The notes under the pieces are model-generated. The model saw nothing but the letters and a program-made list of their open reading frames with translations, searched no databases and had not been told where the DNA came from. Positions 26,358-35,132 of a stretch of 64,000 nt of DNA are shown one piece after another; position 1 is the first letter of the stretch, and every line of letters starts with the position of its first letter. The position numbers and the translations under genes were made by a program. This DNA is from Acidobacteriota bacterium (GTDB taxonomy: Bacteria > Acidobacteriota > Terriglobia > Acidiferrales > UBA7541), in contig JABCZR010000007.1 in the NCBI GenBank assembly GCA_013289585.1, forward strand, positions 1 through 64,000. The letters run 5' to 3'.

Positions 26358-26392
26358 TGTTCCCCGTTCTTTTCGAATGCTCGATGGTCTGC

Positions 26393-28156
26393 TTACACTT
26401 GCTCGGGCGAATCCTGCATCACGAAATCGCCTTTTGAGCCCTTCACTCCGTACTGATACGGGTCGTGGTAAATGACCGGATGCTTGCCGCCAAAGTTGTC
26501 CCAGGGGGGAGGAGAAGGAATGCTCCATTCCAGGGATGTGGCATTCCACGGGTTCTCGCTAGCCTGCTTGCCGCGAAAACGGCTGTGAATCAGGTTATAG
26601 AGAAAAATGAACTGCGCCGCGCCAGTAACAAAAGCGGCAATGGAGATAAATTTGTGCACCGGCATCAGCGGCGCCATGAAGTCATCCACGAACGACGAAT
26701 ACCGCCGCACGTTGCCCACCAGACCCAGGTAGTGAAATGGCATAAAGATGCAGTACGTCCCGATGAACGTAATCCAGAAGTGCAGCTTGCCGAGAGTTTC
26801 GTTCATCATGCGCCCCGACATCTTTGGGAACCAGAAATACGTCCCCGAAAAGATCCCAAAGATCGCCGCAACGCCCATCACCATATGGAAATGCCCTACG
26901 ACAAAATAGGTCGCGTGCAGGTAAATGTCGATGGAAGGCTGCGCCAGAAAAAATCCGCTGACACCGCCGCTGACAAACATGGAAACGAATCCCAGTGCAA
27001 ACAGCGAAGCCGCATTGATCTGCATATTCGCGCCATACAGGCTTCCCAGCCAGATCAACGTGATGATCGTCGCCGGAATCGTGATGGTCAGCGTCGGAAA
27101 CGAAAAAAGAAGCGAGGAAGTCGGATTCATCCCGCTCACGAACATGTGATGGCCCCAAACCATCCAGCTCAGGAATCCGATGGACATCATCGAATAAATG
27201 AGCACCTTGGCGCTCAACATCGGCTTGCGCATGTTGGTGATCAGCACATGCGAGACGATGCCGATGGCCGGGAGGATAGCAATGTAAACCTCGGGATGGC
27301 CGAAGAACCAAAAGAGATGCTGCCACAGCAGCGGTGATCCGCCGGCGTGGTTCTGCAGACGATCGCTGATCACCAGTCCCGCCGGAATAAAAAAGCTCGT
27401 GCCCGCCATGCGATCGAGCAACAGCAGCAGGCAGGCCGGGAGCAGTACCGCGAACGCGAGCAAGCCAATCGCCGAGGTGATGAACCACGCCCACGTGCAG
27501 ATCGGCATACGCATAAACGTCATGCCTTTTGCGCGCAAGTCCAGAGTCGTAGCAATGAAATTCAAAGACCCGAACAGTTGCCCTACGCAGAAAATCGCGA
27601 TGGACATTGCCCAAAGACTTTGTCCCCATGCCAATCCCGGTCCAGCGTCCTTTCCGACTGCGCTGAGCGGCGCATAAGCGGTCCACCCGGAGATCGGTGG
27701 GCCATCGGGAATGAAGAACGCGAGGATCAGAACGATGAACGCGCAAAAGGTAATCCAGAACGACATCATGTTAAAGCGCGGGAACGCCATGTCTTCCGCG
27801 CCAATCTGGATGGGCAGGAAGTAATTTCCAAAGCCCGCGAATGGCGCGTTAGTCAGCACAAAAAACACCATCAATGTTCCATGCATCGTCAGCAAGGAGA
27901 GGTAGTACTCCGGCGTGATAACGCCACCCGGTGCTCCCGTTGACGATAAAAGTTCGAGTCCCGGAACTTTCGTCGTCGGCCAGACCAGATGAAAGCGCAT
28001 CAGCCACGACAGCCCCATGCCTATAAACACAGCCACCAGCCCGAGGCCGTAATACTGCTTGCCGATTACTTTGTGATCCAAGCTGAATACATGCTTGCGG
28101 ATAAATCCTTCCGGCGGAGCATGAACGTGTGCCGCCGGGACGACTGCTTCTTCCAT
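26393..28156 (-). CDS. ctaD: Cytochrome c oxidase subunit I
   Basis: The protein has about 587 residues and twelve or more membrane helices. Ligands visible are LLTMHGTLMVFF (low-spin heme His), FGHPEVYIAIL (CuB His and the cross-linked Tyr of A-type oxidases), VWGHHMFVSG (two CuB His) and YFVVGHFHMVMG (heme His pair). The HPEVY motif marks an A-family, proton-pumping oxidase. It reduces O2 to water in the cytoplasmic membrane. ATG 28156 has a GAGGTGAG site a few bases upstream. It lies 69 nt after the subunit II gene. Confidence 0.95.
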   Translation of the reverse strand: MEEAVVPAAHVHAPPEGFIRKHVFSLDHKVIGKQYYGLGLVAVFIGMGLSWLMRFHLVWPTTKVPGLELLSSTGAPGGVITPEYYLSLLTMHGTLMVFFVLTNAPFAGFGNYFLPIQIGAEDMAFPRFNMMSFWITFCAFIVLILAFFIPDGPPISGWTAYAPLSAVGKDAGPGLAWGQSLWAMSIAIFCVGQLFGSLNFIATTLDLRAKGMTFMRMPICTWAWFITSAIGLLAFAVLLPACLLLLLDRMAGTSFFIPAGLVISDRLQNHAGGSPLLWQHLFWFFGHPEVYIAILPAIGIVSHVLITNMRKPMLSAKVLIYSMMSIGFLSWMVWGHHMFVSGMNPTSSLLFSFPTLTITIPATIITLIWLGSLYGANMQINAASLFALGFVSMFVSGGVSGFFLAQPSIDIYLHATYFVVGHFHMVMGVAAIFGIFSGTYFWFPKMSGRMMNETLGKLHFWITFIGTYCIFMPFHYLGLVGNVRRYSSFVDDFMAPLMPVHKFISIAAFVTGAAQFIFLYNLIHSRFRGKQASENPWNATSLEWSIPSPPPWDNFGGKHPVIYHDPYQYGVKGSKGDFVMQDSPEQV

Positions 28157-28225
28157 GTACTCACCTCGTTCAATGGCACCGCAGATCAGTCCGCTTCCAA
28201 CGGGCCGCCGATCCACGGGCTGGGA

Positions 28226-29029
28226 CTATTGTTCCGACGCCTTCTCTTTCAACCACTTGTCAAAATCTTCCTGCGACAACACGTTGAGATACGCTTTCAT
28301 GTTGTAATGCCCGAGCCCACACAGTTGCGTGCACACGATCTCGTACTTCCCTGTCTTGGTTGCCGTAAAATGGACAGACAAATCCAGCCCTGGAACAAAG
28401 TCCTGCTGGATGCGCAGCTCCCGCACGTAGAAAGAGTGGCCCACATCTTTGGCATGCATCAGCAGATGAATTTCACGATTGACTGGTATCGCCAGCTCCG
28501 CCGTTACGATATCGTCCCGCGCCTCCACATCGTTGGCAGGATCCAGCCCGAAGTAGTTTCCGTTCCCTTCGTCAATTTTGTCCGGATGTAGCGGCGCAAA
28601 CTTTTCATCTGCTCCGGGATAACGGAAATAGAAGGCGAACTGGCCCGCCTGTGCCTGGACCTGCAATGCGTCCGGCTTCGGAGCCGTGAAGTAAACCTCG
28701 GCCCACGCCTTCTGCCCCAGAACGCCCAAGGCCAACACTTCCGTGCCCACGAAAATGAACGCCGTCGCCACCATCAATTTTGCGCCACCCGGCAAATGCT
28801 TTACCTTGACGCCATTCTTGCGGCTGGAATATTTCCAGACGAAAAATGCCAGCAGCAGTTGGGCGCCGAGAAAAGCAAATCCTGCCTCGGCCATGGTGTC
28901 CGACAACTGTTCGTCGATCGCGTGCCCATGGGTCGAGATATCCACCGGTTGCACGTACATATGCGTCAGAATGGGATAGGCGGACGCCAGCGCAATCAAC
29001 GTTAAAATTACGGCAAAAAACTTTCCCAC
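28226..29029 (-). CDS. ctaC: Cytochrome c oxidase subunit II (CuA, no fused heme)
   Basis: The protein has 267 residues with two N-terminal membrane helices (about 5-25 and 48-66; a third hydrophobic stretch near 85-105) and a periplasmic cupredoxin domain. The CuA site is complete: His in DVGHSFYVREL and CTQLCGLGHYNM (Cys, Cys, His, Met). Gln stands where Glu is usual in CxExC; that residue binds copper through its backbone, so CuA should still form. There is no C-terminal cytochrome c domain, so electrons must come from separate carriers such as those encoded upstream. Confidence 0.93.
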   Translation of the reverse strand: MGKFFAVILTLIALASAYPILTHMYVQPVDISTHGHAIDEQLSDTMAEAGFAFLGAQLLLAFFVWKYSSRKNGVKVKHLPGGAKLMVATAFIFVGTEVLALGVLGQKAWAEVYFTAPKPDALQVQAQAGQFAFYFRYPGADEKFAPLHPDKIDEGNGNYFGLDPANDVEARDDIVTAELAIPVNREIHLLMHAKDVGHSFYVRELRIQQDFVPGLDLSVHFTATKTGKYEIVCTQLCGLGHYNMKAYLNVLSQEDFDKWLKEKASEQ

Positions 29030-29115
29030 TGTCCCTCGCTTCTGCCCGCACAGGCTCCGGGCGCTCTCAGCGCTCGATAATCAGCTTTTGTTTCGATCGG
29101 AATCCTGGTTTCTCT

Positions 29116-29829
29116 CTAGTACGGCTTCGCCTTGAAGACGAAGTTCACGGTTTTCGTCTCGCTCCCTGTAATCGTCACTTCCTGCGACTGGTCGCCGTAG
29201 GATTCATGCCAAGCGGTGATGGTGTACTTTCCCGGCGGCAAGTTTGGAAGTGTGAAACTTCCCTCGCCCTGTGATACCGCGTAGTGCGAGTTCTTCAAGA
29301 CCGCAAAATTTCCATGCATCCACGGGTGAATATTGCATTTCACGGGGATGAACTCCGGCTTGTCATACTTCTCGGAGATCGGTGGAGTTCCCGGCGGCTG
29401 CGACTTGTTCCACTCCCGGTTCACCTTCGGCAGCGGGTGGATGTTATGCGAGGTCTGATCGTCGTTCGCGATTTCCAGCGTCTGGTTCACTTCGAACGCC
29501 AGCACATGCGGCAAATACTGGCAGCCCTTCTGCGTGAACTTTGCGGGCTGGCCAGGCGCCGTCGAATCATCCGGCGCGCCCGCGGAAATATATACGACGA
29601 CATTTTCAAGCGCATTATTGGGTCCGGTCACCACTGTTTCCGTGGTGATCGGTGTGGCATGCTGCTGCGCGCAGCTCGGCTCTTTCGACATATCGATCGG
29701 TTTCTGCTTGGCCGGGGTGCCTTCATACGTCACTTTGCCGCTGATCGTGCCGCCGCTCGGTCCTGCATAAAGAGCTGCGGACACCACAAGCACGGCTACT
29801 CCCGCCACGAATCCTTGTTTTATACCCAT
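29116..29829 (-). CDS. Exported cupredoxin / carboxypeptidase-regulatory-like protein
   Basis: The protein has 237 residues with a signal peptide (GFVAGVAVLVVSAALYAG). A cupredoxin-like domain at about 90-195 shows SHNIHPLP (His ligand) and KCNIHPWMHG (Cys, His, Met), a plausible type 1 copper site. The C-terminal 60 residues (GEGSFTLPNLPPGKYTITAW) form a carboxypeptidase-regulatory-like beta-sandwich. It may carry electrons to the oxidase or supply copper to it. It lies between the diheme cytochrome and subunit II, in one operon. Confidence 0.8.
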   Translation of the reverse strand: MGIKQGFVAGVAVLVVSAALYAGPSGGTISGKVTYEGTPAKQKPIDMSKEPSCAQQHATPITTETVVTGPNNALENVVVYISAGAPDDSTAPGQPAKFTQKGCQYLPHVLAFEVNQTLEIANDDQTSHNIHPLPKVNREWNKSQPPGTPPISEKYDKPEFIPVKCNIHPWMHGNFAVLKNSHYAVSQGEGSFTLPNLPPGKYTITAWHESYGDQSQEVTITGSETKTVNFVFKAKPY

Positions 29830-29869
29830 ACTCGTTACTCCCCCCTAAAATTCAGCACTCTCCAACAGA

Positions 29870-30739
29870 CTACTGTTTCACTCCGGAGCCCGTGGGGGTC
29901 CCGTAGATTTTCTTAGCTGCCACTTGCTCCGCGCCTTCCTTGGTCGATTCCCACAAGGTTAGTTCCGGACTCTTGTGGGTCACTTGCAGCGTCCGGAGGA
30001 AATGGACAAGGTCCCACGCTTCTTCCGGTTTGATAACATCCGCGAACGAGGGCATCGGTGTTCCGTCCAGCCCCGTCATGAAAATCTTGTAGAGGTCATG
30101 ATTGGTTACGCCGCACTTGAACCGCCAGCCAACCGCGAAGTCATACGGCTTAATGGGCTGGTCATTGCTGTCGGTCAGCGTCGCGGCCGACGGTCCGTCT
30201 CCATAGCCTTCCTGGCCGTGACACTTCCAGCATTCCAGCTTCTCGAAAAGTTCGTGTCCATGTCTGATGCTTTCGAGCGTGAGTTTCGGCTCCGGGGGAA
30301 CCGTGATGGGCGTGCCGGGTTTTTCGGTCTTCCAGCGCGGCGAGAAGGACTTGATGAAAGCGATCAAATCAGCGCGGTTCTGATCGGTCAGCTCGATCCA
30401 CGACGGCATATTGGTCGTGTTAAAACCCCGTCCAACCGAATTGTAGAGGTCTTCGTCGATCGGAAGGGTCCCTGTGGGCGTCGAACGGCACTTGAATACC
30501 GCCGCGACAAAGTTTCTTGGTGTCGGATTGAGGTAGGGAGCGTTTTCGCCCTCGCCATTCCCGCGAAAACCGTGGCATCCCCAGCAATACCGGAAGTACA
30601 GGTGCTTGCCCGCATCGGTATTCCCACTGAGCTTGCCGATGTGAGCGTCTACCTGTTGCCCTGGTGTAAGCGCGGGAAAAACGGCGATTGCAATGACTGC
30701 CAAGAAGAGCTGGATGGATTTCATCTTCAGTGTGCGCAT
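29870..30739 (-). CDS. Diheme periplasmic cytochrome c
   Basis: The protein has about 289 residues with a signal peptide (MKSIQLFLAVIAIAVFPALT) and two class I cytochrome c domains. The heme sites are YCWGCHG at about residue 53 and CWKCHG at about 168. Likely Met ligands include TNMPSW and TPMPSFADV. Its position makes it the probable electron donor for CuA of the oxidase. ATG 30739 has AGGTGG upstream; a GTG at 30748 is also possible. The gap to the upstream gene is only about 10 nt. Confidence 0.88.
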   Translation of the reverse strand: MRTLKMKSIQLFLAVIAIAVFPALTPGQQVDAHIGKLSGNTDAGKHLYFRYCWGCHGFRGNGEGENAPYLNPTPRNFVAAVFKCRSTPTGTLPIDEDLYNSVGRGFNTTNMPSWIELTDQNRADLIAFIKSFSPRWKTEKPGTPITVPPEPKLTLESIRHGHELFEKLECWKCHGQEGYGDGPSAATLTDSNDQPIKPYDFAVGWRFKCGVTNHDLYKIFMTGLDGTPMPSFADVIKPEEAWDLVHFLRTLQVTHKSPELTLWESTKEGAEQVAAKKIYGTPTGSGVKQ

Positions 30740-30750
30740 CGTCTCCACCT

Positions 30751-32187
30751 TTAAAACGCGAAGTCAAAGCCAAACAGTAGACTGCTGGTGGTTAAATCCA
30801 GCCCATTAACTGGCGAAGCGCCGCGTTGCCGGATGATGGCGTACTCATTGTGGAACGCGAATCCCGCTCGGCTGGAAATGAACGGGTAGTATCGGAACCC
30901 GACGGTCAATACATCATCGTTGCCGAAGTTCCCCGGATTAGTCGCGAACACCTGGCGGGACATCCTTACCAGCTCGTAGCGATTAATCAGAATGAGCTGA
31001 GGACTTACCGTGTAGTGCGTCTCGAACAGACCGCCGTTCCACGTCGGCGCCTGTGCTCCCACCGGGAGCGGCGCGGTGGCCGGAGTGTTCGAACCGAGGA
31101 ACGCGTTATCCCATCCATGGAAATACATCGTGGTGACATCGACTTTCTTGATGTACCACTGCCCAATTAGTCCCAATCGGTAAAAGCTCTTGTTCCCAAT
31201 TCCCGTGCCTGGAACTCCGACCCCACCCTGTGTGAACTGAAAATAAGTCGGGGCCTGTCCGAGGTAAGCAAATCCGCCGACGCGCTGAAGTCCCAGGCTT
31301 CCAACCTGAAACGCTTGGCTGGCGGTAAAATATCCGCCGTAGCCGCGATTGGTCGGTAGGCCCGGTTGCCCATCGTTCGAACTGAGCAGCGAGGCCGAAT
31401 ACCTGGTCCGGTCGTCCTTGGAATGCCCCATCACTTCCACTCCAACTTGGTTGTCGCCAATCCCAAATGTATAACTTTCTGCGACAGCCCCTGGGTTTGC
31501 TGGGTTTCCCGGCGACACCAACGGTTGGAAATGGTAGTTCGTATACGTTCCCGCCACGCTTGTGAGCGTCAGGATGCGCTTTTCGGAGAGCAGGTTATCC
31601 AGTTCGAACTTGCCCATTTTGATGTTGAACCAACTGCTGCCGAAGAGATTGTCGAGGCGCGCCCAAACGGATTCGAAGTGAAATGCCCCGGTATTGTCCG
31701 AGGATGGCAACACATAAAACGAAAAATTCTTGGCTAGCGTGCCGCCCGTATGAAAGTCCAAGCCGCTCCAGTCAAAACCGTCTGTCGTGACTTTACCCTC
31801 GGCCGTATTCGGGCCGGCTGGTCCGTCAACCAGCGTGCGGTTTTGGCTCTCTCGGTGCCAAATGGGTGTGATGCGGAACGTCACCGGCCAATACGCCGGT
31901 TGTTGGTAGATCGGAGCGTCGCGATCGTTCCCCAACTGATAGCCGTTATCCTTGAATGCCTGCCCGAACGCGCTAAGCATCGGCCAGGCAAGATGGCATG
32001 CCGAGCAAGGCATTCCATACTTGCGCGCGAATGCTGGGAGCGCCCTGACCTTAACGGAGGGCAGCGGAAGCGCATCGGCGGGGCGGCTATTCCCGAGAAC
32101 GATGGCGATAATCAGTAAACCGGACAGAAGTGCGGATGCAGCCCGCGATAGTCTTTTCTCTACTGTCTGAGATACCCGTTCGAACAT
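30751..32187 (-). CDS. Monoheme cytochrome fused to a predicted outer-membrane beta-barrel
   Basis: The protein has 478 residues with a signal sequence (about 13-39). One heme c site, YGMPCSACHLAWP, is near residue 60. The remaining 380 residues are Gly- and aromatic-rich alternating strands ending in LLFGFDFAF, with a terminal Phe typical of outer-membrane barrels. This suggests a porin-like protein with a heme at its periplasmic mouth. It is the first gene of the oxidase operon. A barrel with a single heme could move electrons across or to the outer membrane, but this is inference. No homologue function is known to me. Confidence 0.75.
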   Translation of the reverse strand: MFERVSQTVEKRLSRAASALLSGLLIIAIVLGNSRPADALPLPSVKVRALPAFARKYGMPCSACHLAWPMLSAFGQAFKDNGYQLGNDRDAPIYQQPAYWPVTFRITPIWHRESQNRTLVDGPAGPNTAEGKVTTDGFDWSGLDFHTGGTLAKNFSFYVLPSSDNTGAFHFESVWARLDNLFGSSWFNIKMGKFELDNLLSEKRILTLTSVAGTYTNYHFQPLVSPGNPANPGAVAESYTFGIGDNQVGVEVMGHSKDDRTRYSASLLSSNDGQPGLPTNRGYGGYFTASQAFQVGSLGLQRVGGFAYLGQAPTYFQFTQGGVGVPGTGIGNKSFYRLGLIGQWYIKKVDVTTMYFHGWDNAFLGSNTPATAPLPVGAQAPTWNGGLFETHYTVSPQLILINRYELVRMSRQVFATNPGNFGNDDVLTVGFRYYPFISSRAGFAFHNEYAIIRQRGASPVNGLDLTTSSLLFGFDFAF

Positions 32188-32624
32188 ACTGCCTCCTCTG
32201 CATGCCGATCAGCAGCAACCCAGCTTGCTCTTGTTTTCTGGAATGTTCGGACAGGGAGGGAAATGCATACACTTACCCTGCTGTGCCTGAGAGGCCAGCA
32301 AAGTTCGTGCGCCGTTCGAAAATGATTTTTAGACAGCACGCCCATAGAGATTCTGACCCTTTTCTTCGTGACAAAAAAGAACGGGTCAATCCCCAAGTCC
32401 CTGAACCGTCGCGGACTTTACTCCCGCAAAAAAGCGAATGCAAGAGTTTTCTTATTCGAATTACATTTTTTTTTGCAATTCCCGTTACGGTCGGGTACTA
32501 GACCTCTCCGCGAAATCCTTGTTCTCCCATACAACGCGGATACCAGCTTCCGCCATCTCTTGCGTCGACTGCTATGCCTGGAACTTTTTTCAGGGTTGAC
32601 AGTTCTTCATCCCGCGGGGTACCA
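32188..32624. other. Divergent promoter region of the oxidase operon
   Basis: About 437 nt between divergent genes. TGACCC (32354-32359) and GGGTCA (32383-32388) form an inverted repeat, extended after a bulge by TTCTT/AAGAA, and could be an operator or a hairpin. A TTGACA at about 32595 lies close to the gene at 32625. T- and A-tracts occur near 32460-32475. No gene is seen. Confidence 0.45.
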
Positions 32625-33596
32625 ATGAAACGCCTCACGCCAAAATTCTGTCTAACGAGGGGATCAGTTACGCTTCAAGAAGCCATGCGACCTGCTGACT
32701 TGCACGCAAAACCGGCAACTGCCGTCTGGGGACTCTCTATACTCAGGTCTCTGGGGGCGTTGGCTGCTGCCTTGCTTTGGGTTCTTTCCACTGCGACATG
32801 GCTTTTCGCCGCGCACGATCACGACGAACCCAGCCCAGGCTACGTGAAGGAATTCTCGGCTTCGCTCGACGATACTCTGCAGGCGCTCCAGGAAGTTCTG
32901 CAGGATCAGACCATCCATGGAACGTATGTCTTCGACAAGGTGAGGACACTTACCGGGGCGAAGATCGTGGAATCTACCCCGTTGTTCGCGCCCTGGAACA
33001 GCGCCGGCAAGGTTTTCTACAAAATTCTCCCGGGCGCGATTGCTCCGCGGCATTTCCGGGAATCTGCGGATCAGGGAACCATCGCGGTTCGTTTCGTTGT
33101 CACCGGCGTTAGTCCAGAGCGCACGCGTTTGCGCATTGATGCGGTCTTCGTCGAGGATGCCCACCGTACCGTCCACGCTTCCGACGGTACGGTGGAATCC
33201 AGTGAGTACAAAGTCTTTCAAGACCACCTTCAGGCGATTCAATTTGCGGCGCAGGAAGCGATCGACGCCAGGCGCCGCCGGGATAGCATCACGCTCGCCC
33301 ATCAAACTGTGGTTCAGGAGCGTGAGGATGAGAATACCCGTTTGGCCGCGGCGAATTCGTCCGTGCAGGATCTCGAGCAACAGTTGAACGCGTTGCGGCA
33401 TCAAGTGGAAAAAAGAGTCAAGGCTCCGGGGGCCACCTTGAAGGCAGCGCCATTTCACTCGGCCGCCAATGTAGCCAACGTTGGCGCCTACACGGAGGTA
33501 GTGATCGTGATCGTCACGCCTCACTGGTACGGGGTCGAGACACCGGACGGCCAGCACGGGTGGCTTCCTTTGGACGAATTGGAATCCCTTCCGTGA
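32625..33596 (+). CDS. Exported protein with coiled coil and SH3-like tail
   Basis: The protein has about 323 residues. A hydrophobic segment (SLGALAAALLWVLSTATWLF, about 40-62) serves as signal or anchor. A beta-rich domain follows (about 80-190), then a coiled coil (DENTRLAAANSSVQDLEQQL, about 230-265) and an SH3-like end with WYGVETPDGQHGWLP. It lacks recognisable catalytic motifs. It overlaps the next gene by 4 nt (GTGA) and shares its layout (beta domain, coiled coil, SH3), so the pair probably arose by duplication and works together in the envelope. Confidence 0.65.
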   Translation: MKRLTPKFCLTRGSVTLQEAMRPADLHAKPATAVWGLSILRSLGALAAALLWVLSTATWLFAAHDHDEPSPGYVKEFSASLDDTLQALQEVLQDQTIHGTYVFDKVRTLTGAKIVESTPLFAPWNSAGKVFYKILPGAIAPRHFRESADQGTIAVRFVVTGVSPERTRLRIDAVFVEDAHRTVHASDGTVESSEYKVFQDHLQAIQFAAQEAIDARRRRDSITLAHQTVVQEREDENTRLAAANSSVQDLEQQLNALRHQVEKRVKAPGATLKAAPFHSAANVANVGAYTEVVIVIVTPHWYGVETPDGQHGWLPLDELESLP

Positions 33597-34894
33597 AGAG
33601 ACTCAAATCCACTCTTTGCCACTCAGCGATCCTCCTCTCCTTGATGCTATCGATGACTTGGATTTCCATTCCGCCATTTTCCTGTGCCCAAGCTGTCCCC
33701 TACGCGCGCACGTTTCCCAAATCAAAAGTAGAAGTCGAAAAGGCACTGAAGGAACTTCAGGCTTACAGTGGTCAGAAACTTCCTGTCATTGAAGGTTTTG
33801 TCGCTACCGGCGATCAGCCTCTCGATCGTTACGAGCGCGCCTACTTCCAATACTCTATTGACATGCTCTCCACGTCGCCTCAAGCCACCACGGTTCGCGT
33901 CACCGCAAAAATCACCGCCTGGCATGTCGATCCTTCGCCTTGGAAATCGGGCTATGAAGTCCTGCCTTCAAATGGGCGCCTGGAACTGGATTTGCTCGAT
34001 CGGCTCGGTGAAAAATTCGGCGAGAAGCCCGTAACTTCCGTTCTAAAGTCCGAGGTACAAGCCCCAACGCCCAAGCTCAACCTCTCGACGGGCTTGCCGG
34101 GCGGTTCCCCTCAACCCGGTAAGAGTTCTGCAATGCTAGGTTCATCTGCGGCAGCACCGAGCGCTGAAGGAATGGAGGAAGTCGCGGCTCTTCGTGCAAA
34201 GCGCGAAGCCGAAGAAAAGCGAATGCTTCAGCTCACTTCTGAGCTGCAAAGCTGGCGAGACGTACAACATAACCAGGCCCACCCCCTGAATCTCGTCGTG
34301 GTCAAAAAAACCGGCACCCCGGTGCTAGCGCGGCCCGCGGAAGATGCCCATGTCCTTTTTGCCGCTGCCGAAAATGACGAATTCGAATTTATCGAAGCCG
34401 AAGGACCATGGATTCACGTGGAGATTTCCGGCGCTTCGCGCGGATATATTCGGCGAAGCGGCTTGGAATTGCCGGAGTATATCGCCACACGCCTGAAATC
34501 GCCGAACGGGACTGCTTCCGATGAAAAACAGGAACCCTTTCGCATTGAGCGTGAAGAAACCGCCGCTTTCCCCGGCGATTGGGATCCACTGCGCGGGAAA
34601 TCCGTGAAGATCTATACCGTGCAGCCCGCTTCGCAGGACCCCAAGGAAACCGGCGCCGCTGCAAAGCTCAATTTCGCATTCTCGATTTTTCAAAAGTTCT
34701 CAACTGAGTCCGTCACAGTAACACCTCCGGTGGAGGGTGTCGTCATCATCTTCGACTCGGCCGACGGGGGAATCATTGGCACCACGCTTCTCAACGTCCA
34801 GCAGTTCGCTGGTGGCTCTCTTCCGCGCGATAATTTCTGGAAGCAGTGTTACGTGGATCCGCCAGAGGCCTTTCGGCCCAATTCTAAACCGTAG
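33593..34894 (+). CDS. Exported protein with coiled coil and SH3b domain
   Basis: The protein has about 433 residues starting at GTG 33593, which overlaps the TGA of the previous gene. A signal peptide (SAILLSLMLSMTWISIPPF) is followed by a beta-rich domain (about 40-150), a coiled coil (VAALRAKREAEEKRMLQLTS, about 200-225), an SH3b domain (about 235-300, VLARPAEDAHVLFAAAENDE, WIHVEISGASRGYIRR), and a C-terminal domain of unknown type. SH3b domains often bind peptidoglycan or proline-rich peptides. No enzyme signature is present. Confidence 0.65.
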   Translation: MKRLKSTLCHSAILLSLMLSMTWISIPPFSCAQAVPYARTFPKSKVEVEKALKELQAYSGQKLPVIEGFVATGDQPLDRYERAYFQYSIDMLSTSPQATTVRVTAKITAWHVDPSPWKSGYEVLPSNGRLELDLLDRLGEKFGEKPVTSVLKSEVQAPTPKLNLSTGLPGGSPQPGKSSAMLGSSAAAPSAEGMEEVAALRAKREAEEKRMLQLTSELQSWRDVQHNQAHPLNLVVVKKTGTPVLARPAEDAHVLFAAAENDEFEFIEAEGPWIHVEISGASRGYIRRSGLELPEYIATRLKSPNGTASDEKQEPFRIEREETAAFPGDWDPLRGKSVKIYTVQPASQDPKETGAAAKLNFAFSIFQKFSTESVTVTPPVEGVVIIFDSADGGIIGTTLLNVQQFAGGSLPRDNFWKQCYVDPPEAFRPNSKP

Positions 34895-35132
34895 GCCTCC
34901 ACGCCATATTCCGATGGGGAGAAATAACATGCGAAAAGGAATCTCAATCTTCCTGGTGGGAGTCACACACTTCCGCAGCCAGGTGAAACACGATATTCGC
35001 GGCCGGAACCCGGCAATAATCGCTACGCCGGCCACGGTGAAACTTCTCTGGGACACCCGAACTAGCAGCAAGAACTCGGTGCGAGTGGCTGTGATACGCG
35101 GAGAAGATCTCCCAGCGCGTGGAGCTGAAAAG

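Noticed and set aside
26358-26549. N-terminal extension of the first subunit III gene
   Set aside because: It overlaps the subunit I coding region and has no hydrophobic or conserved character; ATG 26357 has a good ribosome site.
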